From NCBI GenBank assembly GCA_900770395.1, contig CAAGKM010000030.1:1-64000 (forward strand): DNA of 64,000 nt. Reading direction: 5' to 3'. Shown one piece after another: positions 33,781-43,900 of the stretch; the first letter of the stretch is position 1, and every line of letters starts with the position of its first letter. The notes under the pieces were generated by a model that was not told where the DNA came from, made no database searches, and saw only the letters and a program-made list of their open reading frames with translations. Origin of the DNA: an uncultured Prevotella sp. Its GTDB lineage: Bacteria; Bacteroidota; Bacteroidia; Bacteroidales; Bacteroidaceae. Position numbers and translations under genes: made by a program.

Positions 33781-36700
33781 CGCTTACCCCCTTTCTTACC
33801 ATATTTATAATTAGTGATGCGCACAGGCGGGTTACCCCTTCGTGCCGCAGTATTGACATTGGCAGCCCCGCTGCGGGTGGTGCCTGTAAAGTCACGCCCC
33901 ATCTCACGGCTGTCTTTTGCATAAAAGCTCTCCAAATCAAACCTCTCTCCCGCCAACTTCATGATACGCTGCACTATCAGCTGGCGGCTCCAGCTTGAAT
34001 AGTACGGCACATTATTGTTCATACACGAGTTTGCCTCCGAGCGGTACACTCCACGGGAATGGAAATATCCGCCCTCGTAAACATCCACTATGTCACCATA
34101 GCCAGGCTTGAATATAAGGTGACTCCATGGCACATCCTTATACTTGCCTGTCAATGAAAGGTTCAAGCTAAAACCGCCTGCATGGTCTGCATTCAGTCCT
34201 GCCACATGTGTACAGCATTCACAATCACAGTTCCGTATGTTATTATAATGATATACATACTCATCACCAAGCCAGCCTATTCCATGTCCACCTGCCTCAT
34301 GCTGCACTAATCCACGGGCATCATTTGGATAACTCTCTGTGCTTTTGGTTACAATAGCGCAAAAACTGTCACCCGTATATGTTAAACCCTCATATATTCC
34401 CGTATTTGCCACAAGCACACAGCCCACTTGCGGATTCTCCCCGGCAAGAGTAGGAGGAATATTCTCGGCACAATAGTTCAAGGCTCCCATCCAATCGGCT
34501 GTCAGACGCTGTCCATTCTTCGAACAGCCATCTCCCGTTGACACATGGAATTTTGTTCTTCGCCAGACATTTACCGACTCCACGCCACTGTCTTCCGACA
34601 AGGCGAATGCCGTGTAGACATTAAAATATTCACGATAGGTGGTGTAAGGCTCCACCCCGAAGAAATACTCCATCTCCTGCTGCATATCCCTCAGATATGT
34701 GCCTGCCGCTATATCGGCGGCATCATAGCCGTCGCCAATAAACACAAGGTTTATGCCTTTGCCCTTGCTTGCCGACTGCAGGGTGAGATATTCATCCTCA
34801 TTATATTTATAGTCATACTGCCCGACATTGATATGTGTAAGATGCTCTTCCGCATCTATCAGTTTAAACTCTATCTTTCCAAAGCGGTTCGGCTGCCCCT
34901 TTGCCATCTCATCCACTGTTAGGGTCAGCGTGGTCTTCCTCGAACCTGAGGTTTTGTCAACATGACACCAACTTGGGCAACTTATCATCTCCCAGTCCCC
35001 GTCGGCATTAAGTATTATCTCCTTCTTGCCACCCTTGTTAAGGGTATTGTATTTTGACGGACGCGCCACAAAATTGCGATAGGCAGAGATCCGCCGGAAC
35101 TCACTCCATCCAGGAGCCTTGCGGTAAGCGTCAACGCTCTGTTCCGGCACCTCAAGGGTGAAGTTGTCTTTCTCCACACCATCAAATACATTGCCATCCA
35201 ATACAGGTGGCTCAACGGCATCACAACGGATATTACTCAAATTATAACAATTGCAGAATGCGCTCCTGCCAATATGTGTCAAACCTTTAGGAAGTACAAC
35301 TGCATCAAGATTGGAGCAGTTGTAAAAAGCATTTTCTTTAATATACGTGACTTTCTGCGGAATAACGACCGTATCAACAAGATTCTCACACCCAGAGAAT
35401 AGCTCAGATGGAATTCCAATAATATCAGGCGGCAGCACAATATGACTGATTTTTGTATCTGCAAAAGAGCTGCTTCCTAACGACACTACACTTTCCGGGA
35501 TTTTGAAATCTCCAGACAGTGCGGTTGCAAAGAAAGCTCCATCCTCAATGACTGTCGGCATCTCAGGGAAGTCCAACCTATTGACGTTCAAGTGGGAAAA
35601 TCCATTTATCTTCCTTAATTTTTTAGGAAGAACAATATGTCCTGACAAACCGTACATCTCTGCAAACGCACTCTCACCTATAGACTCAAGTGTGTTGGGC
35701 AGATGCAACTCGCCAGAAAAGAATCTGCAGTGTTCAAACGCACTTGCACCAATACTTACAAGTCCTTCCGGAAGCAATAACGCTCCAGAGAAATCACATC
35801 CGCTAAATGCACCTTCTTCAATTACCTTAAGGGTAGACGGAAGTGTGAGGGTGCCGGTAAGAGTAAATTTTGAATCTATATGTCCTGTTCCAGAATCGCC
35901 ATGACCTGCCCCCTCTGGCCAATAATTGCGGAAAGCGTCGTGTCCGATATACGTCACACCCTCGGGAATATCCAATGAGCCTTGAAGCGCTGTTCCCGCA
36001 AACGCATACTCGCCTATTCCAACCAATTTATCCGGCAACACACAATGTCTAAGCGTGCACATATTCAAGAATGCACATCTTGGCAAATTAGGATTTTTTT
36101 TCGTTGATTCATGCAAGAAATCTTCATAAATTTGTACCTCCTTTATATTCAACGCTTCCAATCTGCACATATTCTCGCGAATATACTTGAAGTCATCATA
36201 ATAATCAAGTTCACCTGTAATTTTCAGGTTCACTATGTTTGACACATCAAGTCCCATCCTTTTGACCGCACTCTCAAGCCGCTCACCTTCTTGCATATTC
36301 ACCACAATATATTCCTTCGCCTCACCATTATGCGAGATTGGGTCGCTCTCCCATGCTGTGATCGCCTCATCGAGAAGTTTGAATTCAAACTCGCCCATAG
36401 CCTCTTTTTTGTTCACTTCTATAGTGAATTTATGCATTTTCGAGGGAAGATAAGTTTTCGACTCGTCTTTAATGAACTTATAAGTATGTCCATCAACCGT
36501 GATTGTAAGAAGCACTGAGCCTGCGTCTACAGTCTGCGGAATAACTACAGCACGGAAATCACCATGAGTGGGACAGGCAACAATGGATTTTGCGTCAAGG
36601 TCGCCGGCAGGAGTAACCACACCTGTGGAAAGGTTTACCACAGCATTGCGGCGTGTGCCTGATACCAATACCGACTTGTCGAGCGTAGCCCACTCATCAC

Positions 36701-37277
36701 CGGCAAATCCCTCGCCCTCAACCAGCGATACCTGGACGGAAGACAGAATATGCTTGAAAGTAAGAGTGGCAAGAGGAGAGGTTGGAGCTACACCAGCAGC
36801 CTTCGCCCACAACAGGTCGGAAGCCTCGTAACCCGAAAGACCGCTGCCGGATGTGTCAGCCGCCTGATTGCTCTCCACGGCAAACGGGTGGCTCTCCACA
36901 TCAGTTATTTCTTTGGTATAAGGATAGTAACCGTAGACATCCATTGGTGTCTGGTCGTCCTTGAAATGTATGGAATTGCCTGACCACGAATACTCCTTTT
37001 CATTAAACTGGAGACATTCATTGTCGGCATTGTTGCCAGTGGCAAGCAGCTTGCCAGGCTGCCCGTCGGCAAAGTCAACGGCAAAGACTCCAATACGGTC
37101 ACCATCAGCAAAGCCCGAGTCATTGGCACGGGTGATGTTCACCTGGTCAATCTCCGCCTGCAACCGCAGCTCCTTGCCATTATGCACCAAACTTCCCTGA
37201 AACAGCGAATCCTCACTGCACGACATCAATGAAAATGTCGCCAAGGCACAAATTGACAGATAGTTTATTTTCTTCAT
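33777..37277 (-). CDS. Fimbrillin-LRR-BACON-M64 peptidase lipoprotein (catalytic motif intact), copy 2
   Basis: A 1166-residue paralog of both neighbours (lipobox SLMSCSEDS). Fimbrillin-like about 20-300 (ITRANDSGFADGDRIGVFAV), LRR_5 about 345-735, BACON-like about 745-830 (CPSWCHVDKTSGSRKTTLTL), M64 about 835-1140 (KGINLVFIGDGYDAADIAAG). The metal motif is HEAGGHGIGWLGDEY: His993, Glu994, His998 with the following DEY. Compared with copy 3 it has a Cys cluster after the motif (CDCECCTH). The C-terminus is Arg/Lys/Gly-rich. Start and stop each overlap the adjacent genes by 4 bp, so translation is probably coupled along the operon. Confidence 0.87.
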   Translation of the reverse strand: MKKINYLSICALATFSLMSCSEDSLFQGSLVHNGKELRLQAEIDQVNITRANDSGFADGDRIGVFAVDFADGQPGKLLATGNNADNECLQFNEKEYSWSGNSIHFKDDQTPMDVYGYYPYTKEITDVESHPFAVESNQAADTSGSGLSGYEASDLLWAKAAGVAPTSPLATLTFKHILSSVQVSLVEGEGFAGDEWATLDKSVLVSGTRRNAVVNLSTGVVTPAGDLDAKSIVACPTHGDFRAVVIPQTVDAGSVLLTITVDGHTYKFIKDESKTYLPSKMHKFTIEVNKKEAMGEFEFKLLDEAITAWESDPISHNGEAKEYIVVNMQEGERLESAVKRMGLDVSNIVNLKITGELDYYDDFKYIRENMCRLEALNIKEVQIYEDFLHESTKKNPNLPRCAFLNMCTLRHCVLPDKLVGIGEYAFAGTALQGSLDIPEGVTYIGHDAFRNYWPEGAGHGDSGTGHIDSKFTLTGTLTLPSTLKVIEEGAFSGCDFSGALLLPEGLVSIGASAFEHCRFFSGELHLPNTLESIGESAFAEMYGLSGHIVLPKKLRKINGFSHLNVNRLDFPEMPTVIEDGAFFATALSGDFKIPESVVSLGSSSFADTKISHIVLPPDIIGIPSELFSGCENLVDTVVIPQKVTYIKENAFYNCSNLDAVVLPKGLTHIGRSAFCNCYNLSNIRCDAVEPPVLDGNVFDGVEKDNFTLEVPEQSVDAYRKAPGWSEFRRISAYRNFVARPSKYNTLNKGGKKEIILNADGDWEMISCPSWCHVDKTSGSRKTTLTLTVDEMAKGQPNRFGKIEFKLIDAEEHLTHINVGQYDYKYNEDEYLTLQSASKGKGINLVFIGDGYDAADIAAGTYLRDMQQEMEYFFGVEPYTTYREYFNVYTAFALSEDSGVESVNVWRRTKFHVSTGDGCSKNGQRLTADWMGALNYCAENIPPTLAGENPQVGCVLVANTGIYEGLTYTGDSFCAIVTKSTESYPNDARGLVQHEAGGHGIGWLGDEYVYHYNNIRNCDCECCTHVAGLNADHAGGFSLNLSLTGKYKDVPWSHLIFKPGYGDIVDVYEGGYFHSRGVYRSEANSCMNNNVPYYSSWSRQLIVQRIMKLAGERFDLESFYAKDSREMGRDFTGTTRSGAANVNTAARRGNPPVRITNYKYGKKGGKR

Positions 37278-40200
37278 TGTGGTATTTCTATTTTGTCGTT
37301 AGCAATAAAATCATCGAGAGACGCGTTCAAGCCTGCCCTGCGCATTATCTGCCTGTAAATGGCATAGCGCGATATCGTATTATAATAAGGTATATAGGTG
37401 CTCATCACACTTTGCGCCTCTGAGCGCCATACGCCACGCAAATGGTTGCAGCCTCCCTCGTACATGTCAACAATCTGGCTGTATTTGGGATGGAACATGA
37501 AGTCACGCCAAGGTGATTCGGAGATTTTACCAGACGTTGTGACATTCTCGAACAGTCCAAGCGACTTCATCTTTTTATAATTCTTAAATTCTTTGCATAA
37601 CGGAACAGGGCAGTTTTTTATGAAATAATTATGATTTACCGTCTCATCAGCAAGACCACCAAAAGCATTGCCGCCAGCATAGCGCAATACAAGACCACGG
37701 TTATCGAAAGGAGCGTCATTATCAGATATTCCGACACAAGCAACCGAGCAACCATCATTGTCTATTGTATAACCACCATTAAAGGCATTATAATTGGAAA
37801 GTACAATGATAAGAGCCTTACCAATATTGGCATCGCTGACATTTGCCGACACCCTCTTCGCATAATCTCTCAACTCATTTACGTTCCATGATGAAATCTG
37901 TGGGAAATACATCGAGAACTTTGTTTCCTTTGCCGTTAATATATCTGACGCACCATTGTCTGACGACAGCGCAACAGCTGTGCTGACGGTAAACATATTG
38001 CGATAGGTCTTGTAAGGCTCTATGGAGAACAGTTGCTCCACCGTCTCATGCACTCGCTTCATATAGTCTCCATTGGCTATCGACTCCGCTCCATAACCCT
38101 CACCAACTATAAATACCGGAATGGCTTTGCCATTGCCACTTGCGGTCTGAAGCACTATCTCCTTGTCCTCCTGCCCCGCATAGTCGTATTGGCGCACTGT
38201 GAGGTAATTGGTATAGCCACTGTCCTTAAGGCGGAACACAACACGCCCCTCACGGCTGCCTGCCCCTTGTGACATCGCGGCAACCTTTATGGTCACCTCC
38301 TCCTTATAGCTGGCATGGTCTGGAGTAACAGTCACCCAATCCGGCTTCTCGGCAATCTCCCACGCACCTTCGGCACGCACCATCAGCGAGCGGTCAATGC
38401 CCTTGTTCAAGCATGTCACTTCCGGCATGGACAAACCTAACTCATGATGCGGGGTGATGTTCCTGAACTTTTTCCAACCAGAGGCATTACGGTACAATTC
38501 CACTGAATTTTCAGGAACTTCAACCACGCAATGCTCAAAAAGTGACGTATAGTAGTCTGAAAACGTATCATCCGCAATCTCGGGTGGGGTTTTAGCAAGG
38601 CAAACAATGGTTTGCAACGGGACATTCTCAAATGCCCTACTACCAATATATGATATATTTTTACCCATTTCAAGATACTTCATGCTGGTCGCGGAAGCAA
38701 AAGCGGCGTCACCCACGAATTGAATGTTGTCACCCAATATAACCTTCTCCAATCTATTACACGAAGCAAAAGCGTTATTAGGTATCGACTCAACATTTCG
38801 GGGAAGTGTCAATGTTCCGCTAATATTAGAGTATTCAAACGCTCTTTCTCCCAATGTCGACAATCCATCAGGCAACTTGACTTCTCCCACAAATGAACAA
38901 CCCTCAAATGCACTGCCATCTATAATTTTCAGTTGGGATGGAAATATAATAGGAGACGCCATTTTTATCCATCTAAAAGCCATATTGCCTATTTTCCTAA
39001 TTCCGTCATGCATCTTGACATTCACACAATTTTTAAAATTCGGAGAAATTCCAGCCGGAACCTCATCTAATGAAGACGGTATGACAATGTCGCCTTCAAG
39101 GTCTTTTCCACAACCTCCAAAAGCGTTGTCTCCCAGATTTTCCAGTCCATCAGGAAGCGAGAATGTTCCCGTGACATTACTTGCATTAGCAAAAGCCCAT
39201 TTTCCAATATACTTTAACGTTGGTGGAAGAATCAATTCTATATGAGCTGCACAACAATAAAATGCATCCGTCCCAATAAATTCAAGTTTATTGGGGAGAA
39301 CGATGGTACACCCCTCTCCCACTCCACTGAATGCCGCATTGCCTATTCTGGTGACACTATTAGGAATTATCAACGTGGAAATTAATTGCACATCACTAAA
39401 AGCTGACGCTCCAATACGCGTTATAGTTTCAGGCAAAACAACCCGTCGCAATGTTTGGCTGTGCCTAAAAGCATCCAAAGGAAGAAAATCATCACAATAT
39501 CCATAATCTGACCCTGTCGAAGATCCATTATCTCCATCTGTCCAATCCTTAATATGCACCATCTTTGCATCTTTAAGATTGACAGCAGCAAGCACTGGCA
39601 TTTCCTCACGCATAAACCGGAAATCCTCTTCAGTAAGCTTGCCAGTAACTTTCAGGTTTTTCACAATAGTATAGTCTGTTATATTGGCAAGACATTTCTT
39701 GAGCGTACCCTCAACAGGCACATCGACAACAAGATATGCCGAAGACTCGAAGTCGTGGGATGACTGGTCGACCTCCCAGTCGGAAATGTCCTCATCCACA
39801 AGCGACACGGCAAAATCGCCTGACTGCCCCTTAATGTCAATCTTAAGAGTAAAGGTATGCAGCTTGCCGGCAGAATATTTCATGCCGCCATTGCGTGTAT
39901 AATTATATGTAATGCCATCGATGGTGATTCCAATGGTCGACTTATTGGCATCCACAGTCTGCGGAATAACAACAGCACGATAGCAATCAGATTCGGGACT
40001 CATCACTATGTTGCGGTCGAAGCTGCCAGTGACCGTAGCGTCGCCAGTGGAAAGGTTAATGGTGGAGGTTCGCACAGTATTGTCTACAGACACTTGCTTG
40101 GGCAGCTTGTCCCACTCACCTTCGGCAAAGCCCTCGCCCTGCTGCAGCACCACCTTTACACCTGCAAGACGATGATTAAAAATGAGGTTTACCTTTGTGC

Positions 40201-40707
40201 CAGAAGTTACTCCGGCAGCTTTTGCCCAAAGGAAGTCGGAAGCCTCGTAGCTGCCCATGTCGCCATCAGTGCCGGCAACGCTCTGGTTGGCGCTCACCTC
40301 AAACGGATAGGCATCAACATTGTCCATGCCATTGTTGAAAGGATAATAACCGTAGACATCGGCTGGCGTAGAGTCGTCAACCCAATAAATGTCAGTGGCG
40401 CTCGTCCACTTGTTGGCATCAATATCGTAACTTACTGCAACATTGTTCGCCTGATTATTAGAGAGCGTAAGCGAACCTGGCGAACCATTCTGATAGTTTA
40501 CAACAAAAACACCCATACGGTCGCCATTGGCAAAGCCAGCCTCATCGGCACGGGTGTTGTTTTTCTGACTAATTTGCGCACTAAACTCTATCCGCTCTTT
40601 CCCTAAAAACGATTCGGGGGGGTAGAACGGTCACTACAAGATGCTGAAATCAACAGCAAACCTGCACATAATGCGACTTGTCGAAAATTACACAAATTCA
40701 TTAACAT
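37274..40707 (-). pseudogene. Fimbrillin-LRR-BACON-M64-like lipoprotein, copy 1: out of frame at a G7 tract and catalytically degenerate
   Basis: From ATG 40707 (or 40701) a lipoprotein signal is read (CAGLLLISASCSDRS). Seven C in the coding strand (G at 40616-40622) then put the reading into a TAG at 40605-40603. The rest of the gene (about 1,100 codons to 37274) continues in another frame; one extra C joins them as SDRSTPPESFLGKERIEF, giving about 1,144 residues co-linear with the two paralogs. Domains: fimbrillin-like, LRR_5, BACON-like (WEIAEKPDWVTVTPDHAS), M64-like. In the M64 part the HEAGGH motif is RYAGGN (37667-37684), so the enzyme would be inactive even when in frame. It could be a phase-OFF gene, a recent pseudogene or a base-count error. 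Confidence 0.8.
40616..40622 (-). repeat. Homopolymeric G7 (C7 in coding strand) tract at the frameshift point
   Basis: Seven G on the plus strand, about 30 codons into the first gene of the surface operon and a few codons after its lipobox Cys. With eight C (or five) the upstream lipoprotein signal and the downstream body are in one frame; with seven they are not. Such tracts are typical slipped-strand mutation sites. Confidence 0.9.
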
Positions 40708-40730
40708 TGCTAAAAAATGATTAGTTTGTG

Positions 40731-40738
40731 CAAAATTA
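40731..40738 (-). promoter_or_regulatory. -7 promoter element of the surface operon
   Basis: CAAAATTA on the plus strand is TAATTTTG on the minus strand, 24 bp before the first possible start codon. The nearest CAAA (40763-40766) is 24 bp away, longer than the usual 19-20, so the -33 element is uncertain. Confidence 0.5.
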
Positions 40739-40833
40739 CAAAAAATGGTAGAACAATCATTACAAAAAACTTTTTTTAACTAAATTTTCTCTCGCGCGTA
40801 CATTATTTAAATATAAAGGCAAAAGAAAAAGAG

Positions 40834-40947
40834 GGTGTGTCAAAATGAAATCAAGTAATTATAATGACATAAATTAGGCACGGATTACACGGAATACACA
40901 GATTAGTGAAAGAAAAAATCTGTGACATCCGTGTAATCCGTGCCTAA
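40834..40947 (+). repeat. Second, shorter copy of the palindromic element, inverted relative to the 28.0-kb copy
   Basis: GTGTGTCAAAATGAAATCAA, then about 20 bp, then TTAGGCACGGATTACACGG, a short loop and CCGTGTAATCCGTGCCTAA (ending about 40947). The first 60 bp match the reverse complement of about 28092-28150 with only a few differences. The second TGTGTCAAAAA end is missing. It lies between the operon promoter region and the secDF stop codon. Confidence 0.75.
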
Positions 40948-40963
40948 AAGAAAGCCTGAAGGC

Positions 40964-43900
40964 TTAAGCCTTTACGGTATCCTCCTCCTTCTCGTCGCGG
41001 ATGTGACGGCCCATGGTGAGCAGTGCTGTAGGAGCGGCGATGAAGATTGACGACAATGTACCGAACACAACACCGAGGAGCATTGCGAATGCGAAGCTGC
41101 GGATGCTGTCACCACCAAGCAGGAAGATTACAGCCAGCACGAGGAAGGTTGTAGCCGAGGTGTTGATAGTACGGGCAAGTGTCTGGTTGAGCGAGTCGTT
41201 GAAGAGCTGCTGACGGTCGCGCTTTGGATAGAGCGCCAAGTTCTCACGGATACGGTCGAACACCACCACCTTGTCGTTGATAGAGTAACCGATAACGGTA
41301 AGGATGGCACCGATGAAGGTCTGGTCGATCTCAAGCGACATAGGCACAATGCCCCAGAGAATTGAGTAGAAGCCGATAACCACGAGAGTGTCGAGAGCCA
41401 GGGCAACGATAGAGCCTACAGAGAATGCCACATTGTGGAAACGTGCCAGGATGTAGAGGAAGATTGCGATGAGCGCAATAATCACACTGATGATGGCACC
41501 GTAGGTGATGTCCTTAGCCATAGACGGTCCCACCTTGGTACTGCTGATGATTGAGCCGCCCTCACGAACGTCAGGGTTCTTGAATGCCTTAACGTCCTTC
41601 TGGCTTACGAGACCAGCTCCAGAGAGAGCCTTAAAGAGGATGTCCTCTGCCTCGTCGTCAACTGTTGGAGAGTTGCTCTCAATCTTATAGTTTGTAGACA
41701 CACGGATGGTCTTGCCGTCGGTACCAAGGGCGATGGCGGTCGTAGTGGCATTCTCGCCAAATGCGCCGGACAGTACAGTACGTATCTGCTCAGGCTCCAC
41801 TGCCTTCTCGAATACCATCACATAGTTGCGTCCGCCGGTGAAGTCGATGCTCTTGCTGAGACCTCTCACGATGAACGAGCCGATGAACACAACGGCAGCA
41901 ATGCCCCAGATGGTGTAGCTGCGCTTGTAAGCACCCATGAAGTTGTACTTGGTGTTCTGCATCATGTTCTTTGAGAACCCTGTGGTGAAGGTGAGGTTGA
42001 GCCAGCGGTCCTTGCTCATCTGATACTCGAACACAAGACGTGTGAGATAAACGGCTGTGAAGAACGAGCATACGATACCGATGATAAGAGTGGTGGCGAA
42101 ACCACGGATAGGACCTGTACCGAACACGTAGAGGATGATACCTGTGATGATAGATGTGAGGTTGGAGTCGAAGATAGCGGAGAATGCGTTGGCATAACCT
42201 TTCTTCAGAGCCTCCTTGGCGTTAAGACCGTTGCGGAGCTCCTCCTTGGTACGCTCGAAGATAAGCACGTTGGCATCCACAGCCATACCGAGCGACAGCA
42301 CGATACCGGCGATACCCGGCATGGTGAGCGCAGCCTGGAACGAGGTGAGGATACCCAGGGTGAAGAAGAGGTTGAAGAGCATTGCGATGTTTGCCATCAT
42401 ACCCGGCACCACATTGTAGAGCATCACCATATATATCATAAGCAGCACGAAGGCGATGATGAACGACCATACACCCTGCTGGATTGACTGTGCACCGAGA
42501 GTAGGACCTACGACCTCCTCCTGAACGATACGTGTAGGAGCCGGCATCTTACCTGAGTTAAGGGTGTTTGCAAGGTCCTTGGTGTCCTCGATAGAGAAGT
42601 TACCTGTAATCTGTGAGTTACCACCAGGAATCTCACCGTTCACACGTGGAGCGCTGTAGACAGCGTCGTCGAGAACGATTGCGATAGCCTTGCCGATGTT
42701 CATCTTGGTTAGCTGTGCCCAACGGCGTGCGCCGTCAGAGTTCATCTGCATTGACACACATGGGTGACCCATCTGGTCGAACTCGTCCTTGGCTGTAACG
42801 ATAACGTCACCCTCAAGCGGAGCACGGCCCGAAGGCTCTGTCACCTTGATGGCGTGAAGCTCGAACACCTCACCCTTCTTATCGAAGTCGGCAGCCTTGG
42901 CACTCCACAGCAGCTTCAAGTCGCTTGGCAGCACAGTCTTTGCGATGTCGCCGTAGATCATCTTGTTGATGGCGGCTGTGTCGCGGTAAACGGCATAGCC
43001 CACAACGCTCAGGCTCTGACCCTGCACGGGCTGGAACATTGAGAACAGCGGATTCTGCTTCTTTGCCAGCTCGGCAGCCTTGCTGTCGGCAGCTGTACTC
43101 TTATCTTTTGTCAGGCTTGCAGCGATTGAACCTGCGGCAGCCTTTGTGGTGTCGGCATTCTCAGCCACAGCCTTGGTGCTGTCGGCAGCTGCTGCAGGAG
43201 CAGCCACAGAGTCAGCAGCAGTTGCGTCAACATCAGCGCCTACAAGCTTCTGGTTGAGCTGTGCGAGCAGAGGAACGATTTCCTGGCTGTTGAATGTCTC
43301 CCAGAACTCAAGGTTGGCACTACCCTGAAGCAACTTACGCACACGCTCAGGCTCCTTCACGCCAGGCATCTCGACCATGATACGGCCGCTCTGACCCTCA
43401 AGCTTCTGGATGTTTGGCTGAACCACGCCGAACTTGTCGATACGGTTGCGAACCACGTTGAACGAGTTATCGACAGCAGCCTGCACCTCGGTGCGGAGAG
43501 CCTTCTCCACCTCAGAGTCGCTGCTCTGAGTGCTCACCTTGCCCTTCATCTGCTGTGTGGCAAAAATCTCTGCCAGGCGATGACCGGGAGCATTCTGCTT
43601 GTAGTGTTTCACGAACAGGGAGATGAAGTCGTCCTGACTTGTCTCCTCATCTTTTCTTGCCTCATCCATTGACTTGGTAAAGGCAGCGTCGGTCTTGTGG
43701 TCGGCAAGTGCTGCGACAACGTCGGGCACTGAAACCTCAAGAATAACGTTCATACCACCTTTCAGGTCGAGTCCGAGACCGATTTCCATCTCACGGCACT
43801 CCTTGAAGGTGTACGCACCCAGATAAACCTTCTCGTTCTTGATAGAATCGAGGTACTCCTGACCTGCAACCTCACCCATAGCGGCAGCCTTACTCTCATA

